From contig NC_133526.1 in the NCBI RefSeq assembly GCF_048544455.1, forward strand, positions 3,426,001-3,490,000: 64,000 nucleotides of DNA, read 5' to 3'. The notes beneath the pieces are model-generated. The model was not told where the DNA came from. It was given only the letters and a program-made list of their open reading frames with translations, and ran no database searches. The position numbers and the translations under genes are program-made. Positions 12,850 through 25,562 of this stretch are shown here, one piece after another; positions within the stretch are counted from its first letter, which is position 1, and the number at the start of each line of letters is the position of its first letter. This stretch comes from Silene latifolia (taxonomy: Eukaryota > Streptophyta > Magnoliopsida > Caryophyllales > Caryophyllaceae).

Positions 12850-14818
12850 ATGTCGAAACAACAAGAGGTATTCGTGACTGACGAAACCGAATTCCACTGA
12901 GACGATACCGTCCCCAATTCTGGAGTTGCGCAGCCCTCCACCGGCCGGGTAATTCAACCGGAGTATGGGATGCCGATAATACCAGATACGCCGCTGCCCG
13001 CCAACCAGGTCACCATCATGGGGCATGTGGTTGATGCAGCGAAACTGAAGCTACTCCTGGACCTAATTGGTAGTACGCCGGCTCACACTGTCACACCGAC
13101 AAGAGCGGCGGAACCCGCCCAGGAGACCAGGCCCAGAATGTGACTCCAAGAGACTTGAATGGAGCACTGGAAGAAGCTGGCCCCGTCAAGACGCCGGAGG
13201 AGCCCAGAGTGCCAGTGGTAGACCTAAGTCCTTCCCGGACCCGCGGGAGGACAGCGTCGCCGCAGCACCAATGAGGCCTGCCTCAGAGGAGTGAAAGAAG
13301 TCCGACTCGCCAGAGTCGAAGAAGAAGCTCGACTCATCAGAGTCGAAGAAGAAGCCCGACTCACCAGAGTCGGAGAAGAAGCCCTTCACGCCACGGGGAG
13401 AGGAGCCGGACTAGGAATGCGAGGAGCCGATCGCCGCGTGTCGTTCGACACATGGTCAGACAGCCCCTCAATGCCTACGTCCTTGAAACCGCCGTGCCAA
13501 CCAAGCTAAAGTTGCCGGCGTTCACATACAAAAGGGGATAGCGACCCCACCGACCATGCCGAGGCCTTTGAGTCGTACATGTCGGTGTGGGAGCAACCCG
13601 ACGAAGTCTGGTGCCGAGTCTTCCCAACAACCTTGCATGGGATGGCTCGAGTTGGTCAAGGGGCTGCCCGACGGCTCGGTATCTTTATTACGCCGACCTA
13701 AGGGACGCCTTCTTAGCCAAGTACTCTTGCAATAAAAGGAGGGCCGTGGAGACATCGGACCTCCCGACTATCAAGCGGGAGGGAGGCGAGTCTCTCCGAA
13801 GCTATGTAAAGAGGTTCGACGCCAAGGTTCGGCCAGATTCGTGAGTGAGCAATGAGTGGCGACCTTCGCGGCGATGAAAGGCCTCCCAAGGGGAGACTTA
13901 AAAAACGAGCTCATCAAGTGCGGCGGCTTGGGCTTAGACGCCGCTAGGAAGATGGCCGACCAGGCCATCAAGGTGGAAGACTATCACAAGACTGGGTAGG
14001 CCACGGCGAGGCCGGGCACTCGAGAAGAAGAGCCACCGTGAGGACAACCCGGATGAAAGACGCCGTGACAATAATAGGTCACGGTCGATAGATCTGCCAG
14101 GGAAGCGAGAACTCGGCGGGCGCCGGGGAGTTCGAAATCGTACTACCGAAACGGTTCAATGGCCACACTCCCCACGGGTCGTATCTGCCGCCGAGGTCTT
14201 CGCCCGAGCAAGAACGAGGGCCGTAGGAAAGGCCCCCAAGCCGAAGGGGGGGCGGTGACACGAGCCAAGATCTTGTGAATATCACGGCCACACCGGTCAC
14301 CTTATCGACAACTGCCGCATCCGAAGAATGCCATTGAAGAGCTAATCCGGAAGGGGAGCCTCGGCAAGTATGTTGCCAAAGGCCAAAAGACTGAGGCCGG
14401 CGGTTCGAATAAGAAATCCGTCTTTGAACGGATAGGAGTGATTCATGTTGTCATCGGGGGCAACGAGAATGGTGGGTCCGCTCATGGGCACAAACGGCAC
14501 CTGAACGAGCTGTATCAGGCCATCAACTTTGTGCCCAAAACAGCGGTTCCCGCTTCCAACATCCCCGACTTGACTATTGGGAAGAAGGACTACGAGGGAT
14601 TCATCGCCCCTCACAGTGACCCACTTGTAGTCCACTTGGACATATCCAACCACCTGGTCAAGAGGTGCCTGATTGACACAGGCGCCTACACGAACATCAT
14701 GTTCAGGGAATGCTTTCTCAACCTCGGTCTAAAGGTTGAAGACTTGAGCCCCTGCACCAATCCGTTGTACGATTTTTCCGGGGTAGCCTGTACCCCAGGG
14801 TTGATCGATCGCCGGTGA
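12850..14818 (+). pseudogene. Element B gag and protease remnant
   Basis: The start MSKQQE is shared with element A gag. The short Arg/Ser-coding repeats recur near 13295-13385 and the capsid-like block AEAFESYMSVWEQPDEVWC is still readable in the DNA near 13560-13620. The protease block LVVHLDISNHLVKRCLIDTGAYTNIM (shown here only as a position, about 14620-14705) keeps the DTGA active-site motif. The region is broken many times, and gag can no longer be read as one protein. Confidence 0.7.
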
Positions 14819-15159
14819 TGTTCGGCGAAGGGAATGCGGCGAAGAATGTCCTATCCGAGTTCGTAGTCATTGACGGCTCGTCCGCCTACAACGTCCTCAT
14901 AGGCCGCGTCACTCGAGCGAGGCGATGCGATAATGTCAATCCGGCCCCTGACACTGATGTATGTCTCGGACCGGAGGGAAGCGCATAAGCTCGTCTCCAA
15001 GGACGAGAAGGACGAGGTGGTCAACACCCAGATATCCGCCAGAGGGTGCAACATGCAATCCCTCAAAGTGGCAAATAAGTCATGGAAGGGGAAGAGCCCA
15101 TCCTTGCAGCAGGAGGGCGACCCGATGAATACCTTCGTCGACATGGTTGAAGGAACCCC

Positions 15160-15551
15160 GACCGACCAAGAAGAGCCGCATCCCGGCGTATGGGAAATAA
15201 CTACTGACGGGTCCCCCACGACGAACGGCTCAGAGCTGCCATTCTTATCACCAACCAAACGGGGACGTGTTTGAGCACGCCTTGAAACTTACCCTCTCGA
15301 CCTCAAACAACGAATCCGAATACGAGGCGGTGATAAATGGAGTCGAGTTAGCTAGGGCTGCCGGGGCAGAGCACGTCGTGGTGAAAACATGCTCACTGTT
15401 GGTGGCCAGCCAAATCAGAGGAGAGTGTGAGGCTCGAGACGACGGGATGGTAAGATACCTGGAAAGGGTAAAAGCCGACACCGCCAAATTGAGGTCCTTC
15501 CAGATACAGTACATTCCCAGGTCCGACGCTCTCTCAAGACACACCGGCTGA
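15160..15551 (+). pseudogene. Element B second (archaeal-type) RNase H remnant
   Basis: The translation contains HPGVWEITTDGS, NNESEYEAVINGVELARAAG and YLERVKADTAKLRSF, matching the aRNH of element A. It lies directly downstream of protease-side sequence, showing how short the pol region of B is. It is a fossil. Confidence 0.7.
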
Positions 15552-15719
15552 TAGACATGGAGGGTGCACCTTTGATGAGCCATTAGGACACTGACAATCT
15601 CGGAAAAATTTTGTATAGCGGCGGAGGTGCCCAAGACAACTGTGGGCATCCCGACGCATGTTTATATCTAATGAAGAATCGTCAAAGTTTTCCATCAAAG
15701 TGTTCATTTTCCCCCATAG

Positions 15720-16310
15720 TCACAACCAAGAAGCAGACGCAACGGCAGTCACCCCAAGAAGTAGACGCTACGGCAGTCACCCCAAGAGGTAGACGCCGCA
15801 GCAGTCACTCCAAGAGGTAGACGCCACGGCAGTCACCATCAAGAAATAGGCGCCACGACAGTCACCCCAAGAAGTAGACGCTACGGCAGTCACCCCAAGA
15901 GGTAGACGCCGCAGCAGTCACTCCAAGAGGTAGACGCCACGGCAGTTACCATCAAGAAATAGGCGCCACGGCAGTCACCCCAAGAAATAGACGCTACGGC
16001 AGTCACCCCAAGAGGTAGACGCCGCGCAGGTCACTCCAAGAGGTAGACGCCACTGCGGCGATCACCATCAAGAAATAGGCGCCACGGCAGTCACCCCAAG
16101 AAGTAGACGCTACGGCAGTTACCCCAAGAGGTAGACGCCGCAGCAGTCACTCCAAGAGGTAGACGCCACGGCAATCACCATCAAGAAATAGGCGCCACGG
16201 CAGTCACCCCAAGAAATAGACGCTACGGCAGTCACCCCAAGAGGTAGACGCCGCAGCAGTCACTCCTAGAGGTAGACGCCACGGCAATCACTATAAGGAA
16301 GCAGACGTCA
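15720..16310. repeat. Tandem repeat array of element B (28-30 bp monomers in a four-monomer higher-order unit)
   Basis: About twenty monomers containing AGTAGACGC, AGGTAGACGCC or AATAGGCGCC followed by GCAGTCACC are arranged so that four distinguishable monomers recur as a unit of about 118 bp, repeated roughly five times. In element A only one such unit is seen (near 3458-3497, opposite strand), so the array grew in this copy or its lineage. Confidence 0.85.
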
Positions 16311-16689
16311 TGGGAACGTTAAACACAGTTGAGATACGCATTCTAACGCTCGGTCAAAGCCGAGGTAGAAACAAAAGAAGCGCTCAATTAATAACGTAAG
16401 AAGACAACTCAGACGAAGACAAGAAAAGACCTCGGCCAAGCCAGAGGCAAAATAAGCAAACTCTTATTAAAAATGATAACAGATTACAAACGAGAAGAAT
16501 GCAGACGACGGCCGTCCCCATAAGGATAAGCCAAAACACAACCTACCAAAGTTGTACAAAATACAAGGAAAAGAAAAGCAAAAGGTTACAAACATATCAC
16601 TTGAAGCGCCAAAAATGGCAGGGAGGGAAGGCTTAATAATTGGCTCCCGAACAGCTGAAGCTGTCCGAGACGCCGGGTGAGCCTGGTGA

Positions 16690-19262
16690 CGACCGCCCGT
16701 CTCCCTATGCCTGTTCTTTGCTTGCCATCGCAGCGGCGTTAGCGAAGATCGTCTTTGATGGGCGACCCAAAGTCTGTCTTGGCGTCTTAGCTTCCTCGGC
16801 GACCTCGGCCTCGGCTTTCTTGGCGGCCTCGGCCTCGGCACCTCGAAATTTCACTTCATCCTCTCGGCTTACTCTTTGGCCGCCTTAGCCTCCTCGGCAA
16901 ATAGGTCCTTCTCTGCGGCCGCCTCTTCCTCCTTCTTCACCCTTACCTCCTCCTTGGCCTTCTCCTTCGCGGCTTCCTCCTTAGCTTCGAGCTTGTCATC
17001 AAACAGCTCGTCAAATTTGTCCCACGGAAAGGAGCCATCAAGAGGGAAGAGCTCCCCAATCACTTCCCTGGCAGCTTCTTCGGCCAGGTCCCGGTATTGG
17101 GTGCACATGTTAGGGAGGAGAACGGTTTGAAGTGTCTCAATGTCCTCCTCCCTTTGGGCGATGATAGCATCTTTGTTCCGAACCACCTTCCCCGGACTGA
17201 ACAAGCCCCTAAACTCGTCCCTCTGCGTACGGTAAAGGTCGGCGTGCTTCGAACAAGGTCGCGCATCTCCAGCGACTTAGCGGCTTCAGCGCGCGGCCTC
17301 GGCCTTGGCTCTCTCAAAGAAGGACTTCCTTTTCAGCGTCCTCCCCGAGTTTCCTCTCAAGACGGACGCCTCTTCACCTCGGCCTTGGCCCTCTTAGCCT
17401 CCTTGTTCGCCGCGTCGAGTTCCGGCCTTAGCCGCTCGAGTCGTGGGGCGGCTTCAGCCATGGTCTTCTCTTGCTCCATAATGTGGGAGCCGGCTAGCTG
17501 AGTCCATTTCGCCAGCCTCTTGCATATTCTCATCCCCTCTGCCACAAGCTCGGTGGGGGAAACCTTCTGGAGTAGGGAATCGACGGTGACATTTCTATCA
17601 CCCGCCTTCTCAGGCTGCTTCTCTAATTGCCGCACAGTGAGAACGGCGGCTGCCGACGGTTGATCTACAAAAATCAATTAAAACATCCGTGTCAGTATAC
17701 ATGGACATATCGGAGAGCTTGTCATCGAGAACGCCTAATGAACCGCTAAGTCCGAGCCACGGGATATATCTGTACCATGCTTGGAGGACATATCTCCTCG
17801 CGCGATTTAGCGAGAAGCATCGCGCGAGGCGGGCTCTTTCCTTTTACGGACAAGGGGAGATCCCTCCGCATCGGAGTCCCCCCCATCTGTAATGTCAACG
17901 ATCACCACCGTCTCCTTCTGGACTGAAGGGATGGAAGGTGGAACGGATGTCGACGGCATCGCCACTGAAGACTTCGTTTTCCGCGTTCGGCGCGGCATGT
18001 TACTAGTAACCCTCGCCTGGGCCGCCTCCACATTTAGGCCTTTCAGCTGCTGATCCATCGGATCATTCGGCGACGTCCTGCGATCACGGGCGAGCCTTAG
18101 GGTGCAAATCGACAACGGTCTTATCCTTGTGCGGCCCATTCTCCGGAGGATATCCTCGAGCAGTCCGCCCAAAGTGGTCTGCAAAAGAAACAAAGCAGGA
18201 GTTAGGTAGAAGTAAATCGAAATTCAAGAGACAGAAACATGGAGAGCCAAGATGGGCCTCACACCGACCCCACTCACCCTGTGCTAGGGCCGGTATGAGG
18301 CCGACGTGTGACGCGCTCATCCGAAGAATGATCTCGCATTGGGGAATCCATCTCTTCGGCACCCCACTCTTGTCCGCCTCAAAAAGCCTCATCGCCAGCC
18401 TCTCATCCTCATTAAGAGGGACCTTGCTGGCGTCCATCTTAAGCTTATTCCGGGTGACCCATTTATCATGCTCCGCCTTAGTCTCGCACCGCAAGTTAAC
18501 TTCGTGCTGGAAGGACCGGGGCAGCGGATAGTCATCCGGCACCTCAACGTACACCCACCGATCTTTCCAGTCTTTGCAAGAAGTAAGCTTATCGATGGAG
18601 ACGTAACCCGGCTCCATTTGCACGCTGTACCATCCGACGCGACCAGGGAATGACGGTCGAAGGTGGTGAAGCCGACGGAATAAATTAACCGTTGGGACCT
18701 CCCCCTTGAAGAGACAGAGCCAGACAAAGACGACTATGGTCCTAATAGCCAACGGGTGCAGTTGGGCAACGGCGACATTCATGGCCCTAGTGATGGCCAT
18801 AACATAGTCATTCAGCGGAAATCGGAGCCCGTACTCCAAGTGCCGGATGTATACGCCGGTGCAACCCGGTGGAGGGCAACAAACGGCCTGACCCTCCTCA
18901 GGGATAACAATTTTGTATCCCCTGCCAAAGAAGAAATGACCCTCGAAAAATGTCTCGCCGGAACAACTGGCAAACTTATGGGTCCAAGCACGGTCAAGGC
19001 GGACCTTACAGGCCTCGCCGTGATCCATGATGAACTGCCTCTCAACACCAGAAGGAACCCTTTCCTCACCGTCATCATCAAAGTCTTCATCAGCTTCATC
19101 ATCGTCCTCCCAACCCTCCAGAACTTTCGGGTCAACTTCGGGAGAAGGCGACCTAGGACCCCCGGACCTTAGCGGGACGGCGGCCAGTGCCTCCTCTTCG
19201 TCAAGACGCGACGGAGAACCCCCCGGCGCACGGTTACTAGGACCGGCATCGCGAGAAGACAT
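16690..19262 (-). pseudogene. Element B antisense gene (Transposase_28-like, one intron)
   Basis: The first exon starts MSSRDAGPSNRAPGG at 19262. It has an acidic stretch (DDDEADEDFDDDGEER), then the conserved domain shared with element A (AMNVAVAQLHPLAIRTIV, WLCLFKGEVPTVNLFRRL, VEVPDDYPLP). A GT-AG intron of 99 bp lies at 18277-18179 (donor GTGAGT, acceptor TTGCAG), in the same place as the 100-bp intron of element A. The second exon is rich in Ala, Glu and Lys and likely coiled coil. It is transcribed opposite to the element and has its own TATA box. The first exon looks whole and the second is broken in a few places. The function is unknown. Confidence 0.7.
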
Positions 19263-19612
19263 GATTCACAAAAACTTAACAATGAAAAAGTTAAAAATTT
19301 GTTTGTTTACCTTGAAGAAAAATGCTACGCCGGAGTAATGATTCTGAAAGCTAGATAGAAGTTTCGTCAAAGAGGGCTAGAAAGAAGAAAATTTTTGAGA
19401 AAATGAAATTGGTGCCCAATTTCAGGGATTAACTCGCCTATTTATAGGGAAGGCCCATGAAGAAGGACCAATCAGGGCACAGCCCATGAAACGCCAGCCA
19501 ATCAGCAAACAGACACGTGTCAGACATGCAACCACGGAATGTCAATCGTTGCAACAGTTGAACGTCAATCAATGCAACAGTGACCAAGCGTCTTCAACAC
19601 GCCCCTTCAAAT
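19263..19612 (-). other. Promoter and leader region of the element B antisense gene
   Basis: This 350-bp stretch lies upstream of the antisense gene and runs to the copia insertion point. It holds the TATA box at 19439-19446 and short direct repeats (CAATCGTTGCAACAG / CAATCAATGCAACAG near 19540-19580). No sense-strand reading frame was seen. Confidence 0.55.
19439..19446 (-). promoter_or_regulatory. TATA box of the element B antisense gene
   Basis: CCCTATAAATAGGC on the minus strand contains TATAAATA about 180 bp upstream of the antisense ATG at 19262. The distance leaves room for a 5' leader of about 150 bases. Assigning it to the antisense gene is inference from orientation and spacing. 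Confidence 0.6.
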
Positions 19613-20592
19613 TGTGGGGTAATATCCGTATAAGACCCTTTAAATTTAGGACTATAACGTAAATTTAACATGTGAAATATGGTCATAAACGAAATATAAT
19701 GAAAAACGATAAAGATTAAGAGTCAACCTCGGGTCCTTGTGAATGCGGCCTAAGAACAGAAATCAAAGTAGATTTCCTCCTAATCGTTGCACCCAAGACC
19801 GTCTGAGACTATGCCCCTTGTGCTAGAAAGTACTCTCTGATTGCCTTGCAATATTAAGAGAGTTGTTTTGTGAGTTTTCGAGATGTGAGATCTAGGTTTC
19901 AGAGGAAAATTTCTCCAAAACCCTAGCTTTTTCTCAAATCAATGACTTAGGGCAAAAGGAGAGGGAGTCTCTCCTTTTGTTTGGTTCGGCCAAACCGTGT
20001 ACATGGAGGAGGGAGTGGGCTTTCCACTTCCTCCTTATTTTTGGGTTCGTGGTCCGACTCAAAATGCTAAAATGTATATGACGGGTTTTATTATAAATCG
20101 TCATCGGTTATCGGTTATTAATATATCGACTAATAACACGGATTAGTTGAAATATTAATACATGTCCGACAAAGACAATATTGTATAATTAATTCAATAT
20201 ACATTAATTAAATATAATCATTTATATTTAATTTACGAATTAACTGTTTAATTCGCCTTAGCCATTATTATTTAATCCGTATTAAATAATTATCTCAACA
20301 TCGCATCTGACTAATTACTAGTCAATAACTCCGACTAACTGCTTAGTCATTTTAGGCATCAACATGACTGTATTTTCATACCGTCACATCTCTCAAACGT
20401 ATCCTATAGGTGTGACTTTTAGGGACCAGTTGATCACCGCCATCTGTATGACAATAACGTCAAACTTATCTAGCAAGCCAACCGTTATTGATAAACGTGG
20501 ATCAACTGATAATAATACCAAAAGTATGCCCTTTGATCCTTTTAGAGATTTATAAGTCCTTGCACTAAATGTTAAGGACACCAGCCCCAACA
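19613..20592 (-). repeat. 3' LTR of the copia element
   Basis: The 980-bp LTR starts TGTGGGGTAATATCC on the plus strand and ends CCCCAACA. It is more than 99 percent identical to 27421-28399. The TG...CA ends and the flanking CAAAT define the border. Confidence 0.95.
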
Positions 20593-21447
20593 AGCTCCCA
20601 CTTGTCCGTACAAGTGTACGTGCAATGACGTTATCCGCACTAACTGGAGGACACAGCTCCAACAAACTCCCACTTGTCCGTACAAGTGTATGTGCGATAA
20701 CCGATTCTCATATTCATTTAAAATTTGTCCCACTCAATGTAAAACAATTTGCAGATCCGGATCCGCAAAGGTCGTATTCTACAATCGATCTGTATCAAGA
20801 GTGGTTTCCCCGACTAGAGAGTAACTTAACTGATAAAACGAATCCGTATCCGAGCATGGCCATGCATTTCGATTCTGACTCCTCGAGTGGCCCCGAGAAA
20901 TATCGAGTACCTGATAAAGGCTGAATATTTCCTTCAACTCGACTCCTTTCGATCTAAGCACAGCATGAAATGACCCAGAAAAAATCTACTTGGCCCCCTG
21001 TTACGGATGACCGTGAGAAAGAAACCAAAGTCACCCAAAATCTGCCGTAGTCTCAAGAGACAGTCGATAGTCAAAAGAATCGACTCTTAGGATCACCATG
21101 GAGGTCCTATCCACGACCGGGCACCGAATGTTATACAACATTTAGGACTCCACGTCGATGTCACAATGGTGTCCTACGAGATATCCGTATAACTCGCCTC
21201 GTGATTGGTCGACCAACCGGTTGACTTATGGCTCGTTGAACCCACCATCAACCAACGTCACAAAATAATTGCCAGAGTTATCAGCTCATGTGGGCAATTA
21301 AGGACTAAAAATATAATGTTTGTTCAGTTCACTTTGTGGTGTTCAAAATTGTCGTACAATTCCACATGAAAAACAAAATATATAAATATCAAAACGATGA
21401 TGTCGTATAGAGTACAAACGAGAATGAATCTAATCCATAAAAGAGTA
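20593..21447 (-). other. Copia post-pol region with duplicated polypurine tract
   Basis: No reading frame was seen. Next to the LTR the element strand reads ACAAGTGGGAGCTTGT, a good PPT. A second ACAAGTGGGAGTTTGTTGG lies about 70 bp further inside, in a diverged repeat of the same block. Confidence 0.6.
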
Positions 21448-23361
21448 CTACAACTCAGGAACATATTTAATTCCCATGGAATTAACATGCCCTTCATGCT
21501 TATCTTGTCGTAATGGTTTAGTGAGAGGATCTGCTATGTTATCATCGGTAGCAATCTTTTCTATCACTACTTCCTTTTGCTCCACGTAATCTCGGATTAG
21601 ATGAGCTTTCCGTTGTACATGTCTAGACTTGTTGCTAGACTTTGGTTCCTTAGCTTGGAAGATGGCACCACTATTGTCGCAATAGATGGTGATCGGGTCA
21701 TTCGAACTAGGCACTACAGATAGTCCATGTAAGAATTGACGCATCCATATCGCTTCCTTTGTAGCTTCAGACGCGGCATAGTACTCGGACTCAGTCGTAG
21801 AATCTGTTGTAACAGTTTGTTTGGAACTCTTCCACTGGTGATCAGCAGCGCCATTAAGAGTAAAAACGAATCCAGACTGAGATTTCGAGTCATCTCGATC
21901 CGTTTGGAAGCTAGCATCTGCGTAACCGGTTGCGCATAGCTTTTGAGGCCCTCCATAAGTCAATGCCCAATCTTTAGTCCTCCGTAGGTACTTAAGAATG
22001 TTCTTGACAGCCAGCCAATGTAATTCACCTGGATGCTGTTGGAATCGACTTGTCATACTCAATGCATATGCCACGTCCGGACGTGTGCATATCATGGCAT
22101 ACATGATTGATCCTATAGCCGAGGCATAAGGAATCCGTGTCATGCGCTCTTTCTCTTCCGGTGTCTCTGGTGCCTGAGACTTGCTCAAATGCACCCCTGG
22201 AGCCATAGGAAGAAACCCCTTTTTAGAGTTAGTCATGCTGAATCTCTCTAGGACTTTGTCTATGTAAGACTCCTGGCTGAGAGATAACATCCGACGTGAT
22301 CTATCTCGATAGATACGGATGCCCAAAATTCTTTGTGCCTCACCCAGATCTTTCATCTGGAAATGGTTTTTCAACCATACTTTCACCGAAGTTAAGAGAG
22401 GTATGTCATTCCCAATCAGGAGTATGTCGTCAACATACAATATTAGAAAGACAATCTTGCTCCCACTCGACTTGATATACAGACATGGTTCCTCGACCGA
22501 TCGAGTAAATGCATTTTCTTTTATCACTTGGTCGAAGCGATGATTCCAACTCCTTGATGCTTGCTTAAGTCCATAAATGGAACGCTTAAGCTTGCACACT
22601 TTCTTAGGATTTTCTGGATCAATGAAACCTTCGGGTTGTACCATGTACAACTCTTCCTCCAAAAAACCGTTTAAGAAGGCGGTTTTCACGTCCATTTGCC
22701 AAATTTCATAGTCATGAAAAGCGGCAATCGCTAAGATAATCCGAATGGAACGCAGCATGACTACGGGTGCAAAGATCTCATCATAGTGCAAACCTGGCAC
22801 TTGGGTGAAACCTTTAGCAACTAGTCGTGCTTTATAGATATCTTGTTGACCTTCCACAGAATGCTTTATCTTGTAAAGCCATTTGCATTGAAGGGGACGA
22901 ACCTTAGCAGGTAAGTCAACAAGATCCCACACGTTGTTCTCATACATGGAGTCCATCTCGGATTGCATGGCCTCAAGCCATAGCTTTGAGTCATAACTAG
23001 TCATGGCACCTTTATAGGTTGCGGGTTCACTACTCGTTAAGAGTAGAATGTCATCTATATCATGTTCCTCGACCATACCAATGTATCTGTCCGGAGGAAT
23101 AGAGACTCTTCCCGACCTCCTAGGTTCCTCAGGAATATTAACCGCAGCCGGGATTGAAGGAATTGGTTCCTCCAATGGTTGCTCGGTATTTGGTTCTGGA
23201 ACCTCCAATAGCTCGAAGGTTCTATCACTCTTTGCATTCTCGAGAAATTCCTTCTCTAAGAATGTCGCACTAGCCGCAACAAAAACACGTTGTTCGGTTG
23301 ACGAATAGAAGTAATGACCAAGTGTTCCTTTAGGATAACCTATAAAGTATGTCTTGACCAA
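21448..23361 (-). pseudogene. Copia reverse transcriptase and RNase H region
   Basis: A long open frame of 637 codons holds the copia RT (LQCKWLYKIKHS, DVKTAFLNGFLEEELYM, CKLKRSIYGLKQASRSW, and the catalytic LYVDDILLIGND). It also holds the copia RNase H (TGYADASFQTD, SGFVFTLNGAA, TDSTTESEYYAASEATKEA) and ends ADPLTKPL...KYVPEL. RT and RNase H make the double-stranded cDNA. This portion looks whole, while the element as a unit does not. Confidence 0.9.
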
Positions 23362-24336
23362 TCGCGGCCGAGCTTATCCTCGTGTCTCCACTTGACATAA
23401 GCCTCGCAGCCCCAAACCCGTATAAAGGACAAGTTAGGGACCGTTCCCTTCCATAGTTCATATGGAGTCTTGTCAACAGCTTTAGACGGACTTCGGTTAA
23501 GTATTAGAGCGGCTGACAAAAGAGCATAACCCCATAATGAATCAGGTAATACCGTGTGACTCATCATGGATCGAACCATATCAAGAAGTGTTCGATTTCT
23601 CCGTTCGGACACACCATTCAACCGAGGTGTTCCGGTGGAGTTAATCGTAAGGCAATCCCACAGTCCTTTAGGTGTTGATCAAACTCGTGAGAAAGATACT
23701 CGCCACCACGATCCGAACGCAATGTTTTAATCTTTCTACCCGAGGGTTCTCAGTACCTGTTCGGTATTCTTTGAATTTCTCAAAGGATTCACTTTTGTGC
23801 TTCATTAAGTAGACATAGCCATATCTATTTAAATCGTCCGTGAAAGTGATGAAATACCTATAGCCTTCTCGTGCGGTGATTGACATAGGTCCACATACAT
23901 CCGTGTGTATGAGTCCTAATAGGCCAGCAGCGCGCATTCCAACACCTTTGAAGGAAATCCGAGTCATCTTGCCGATGAGACATGATTCACACGTGCCAAA
24001 TGATTGAAAATCAAAGGCCGAGATAGCTCCATTCTTTATGAGCTGTTTTACGCGTTTCTCATTAATGTGTCCCATACGGCAGTGCCATATATACGTTTGA
24101 TCTTTGTCACCAACCTTTAACTTTTTATTCATTACGTGTAATATTTCGCTGGTCTGATCTAAAACATAAATTTCATTCATGGAGACTGCCTTGCCATAAA
24201 TCATATTGTGTAATGAGAAAATGCAAGAATTATTCTCTATTACAAATGAAAAACCAAGTTTGTCAAGTGCGAAATGTAAAATAATGTTTTTAGAAAGACT
24301 GGGTACATAATAGCAGATTATATAAAAATAACTCAA
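23340..24336 (-). pseudogene. Copia integrase region
   Basis: The pre-integrase zinc segment (TYIWHCRMGHINEKRV, CESCLIGKMTRISF) is followed by the core (IHTDVCGPMSITAREGYRYF, TFTDDLNRYGYVYLM) and later NGVSERRNRTLLDMVRSMMS, WGYALLSAALILNRSP. This is the normal copia integrase, located before RT as expected. It is interrupted and treated as a fossil. Confidence 0.85.
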
Positions 24337-24341
24337 ATCCG

Positions 24342-25487
24342 CTAGGAAGTCGGATCACATATGTTCCCCGAGACGGCAGCCACTCGTGCTCCATTCCCGA
24401 CACGCAGGTCCACCTCACCCTTTACGAGGGGTTCGATGTTTCGGAGCCCCTGCACATGATTACACAGATGAGAACCACAACCAGTATCTAGTACCCAAGT
24501 TCCGTAACTTGCGTGGTTAATCTCAATCATATGAATAAAAGTAGAAGAGGAAGAAAACATACCAACAGGGTTTAACGCGACTGCCTTTATGTCCTCATGG
24601 TATACGGGACATGTACGCCTCCAATGCCCAATCTTGTGGCAATGGTGACACTCCATGTTACCATCCTTGCTCTTTGTCGCGCCCGATGAGTTGCTCGACT
24701 CACCATGACTACTCTTACCCGAACCCGACTTCTTGAACTTCGCCTTACCTACGCTAGGTCTCGCTTTAGCTTTGCCCTTACCCTTGCCCTTGTTTGACAC
24801 AACGAGAACATCCTGTTTCATGCTCCCACCGAACTTCATGTCCTTCTCGTGCCGTACGAGGAGGGAGTGCGATTCATGGGGACTTTTCTTCAAATCATTC
24901 ATATAGTAATTCGCTCTAAAGAGCGCAAAACCATCGTGGAGTGAATGAAGCATGCGGTCAATAACAATGTTCTCGCCGATCTTACAATCAAGCGTCTCCA
25001 GCTTCTCGACATTCTCAATCATGCCGAGAATGTGTAGGCTAACTGGTTGGTTGGCCTTTCGGAGTCTCGCATCAAAGAAGCGAGTGGTATGCTCATAGGT
25101 CACGATTCTCGGTGCTTTCGAGAATTCCTTAGTGAGCGTGGTGAAAATCTTGTTTGCACCATGGGCTATGAAGCATTTCTGCAAATTGGGTTCCATTGCA
25201 AAAATGAGTACGTTTTTAATCGCACCCGCATCCATACAGAAATCGTTAAACTTGGCAATCTCATTAGCTCTAGCCGTGGGACCTGGGTTTGGCGGGATGG
25301 GCTCTATTAGATATTTGAGCTTCCCGTCAGCAGCGGCAGCATTCCGTAATGCCGCCTCCCAGTCCGCGAAGTTTGATCCATCATTCTTCAGTCGAGTAGA
25401 CTGATTCATCTGATTCATGAAGATCCGAAGCCAGGACTCACGGTCCAATGTGGCACTTGGCATTGGGTCGTTAGTTTGACCAGCCAT
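24342..25487 (-). pseudogene. Copia gag and protease region
   Basis: Gag probably starts MAGQTNDPMPSATLDRESW at 25487, after which the frame is open. The capsid region has FADWEAALRNAAAADGKL and IVIDRMLHSLHDGFA, then a Lys/Gly-rich stretch (SNKGKGKGKAKARPS) and a CCHC zinc knuckle (CHHCHKIGHWRRTC). Protease is recognised by WVLDTGCGSHLCNH. The upstream in-frame ATG at 25562 would add a hydrophobic stretch and is less likely. Confidence 0.9.
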
Positions 25488-25562
25488 TTCGTTATAGCAG
25501 TTTAAAAATTCGTGTTCTACACTGAAAAAGAAAGAAAAACAAAAACGAAATAAGCAACTCAT

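Noticed and set aside
15720-16310. Array that at first sight resembles a CRISPR array
   Set aside because: The units are contiguous degenerate tandem repeats without unique spacers, in a plant retrotransposon.
20364-20555. A 63-codon open frame found twice (also 28171-28362)
   Set aside because: It lies inside both copia LTRs and is duplicated only because the LTRs are; no domain is recognised.
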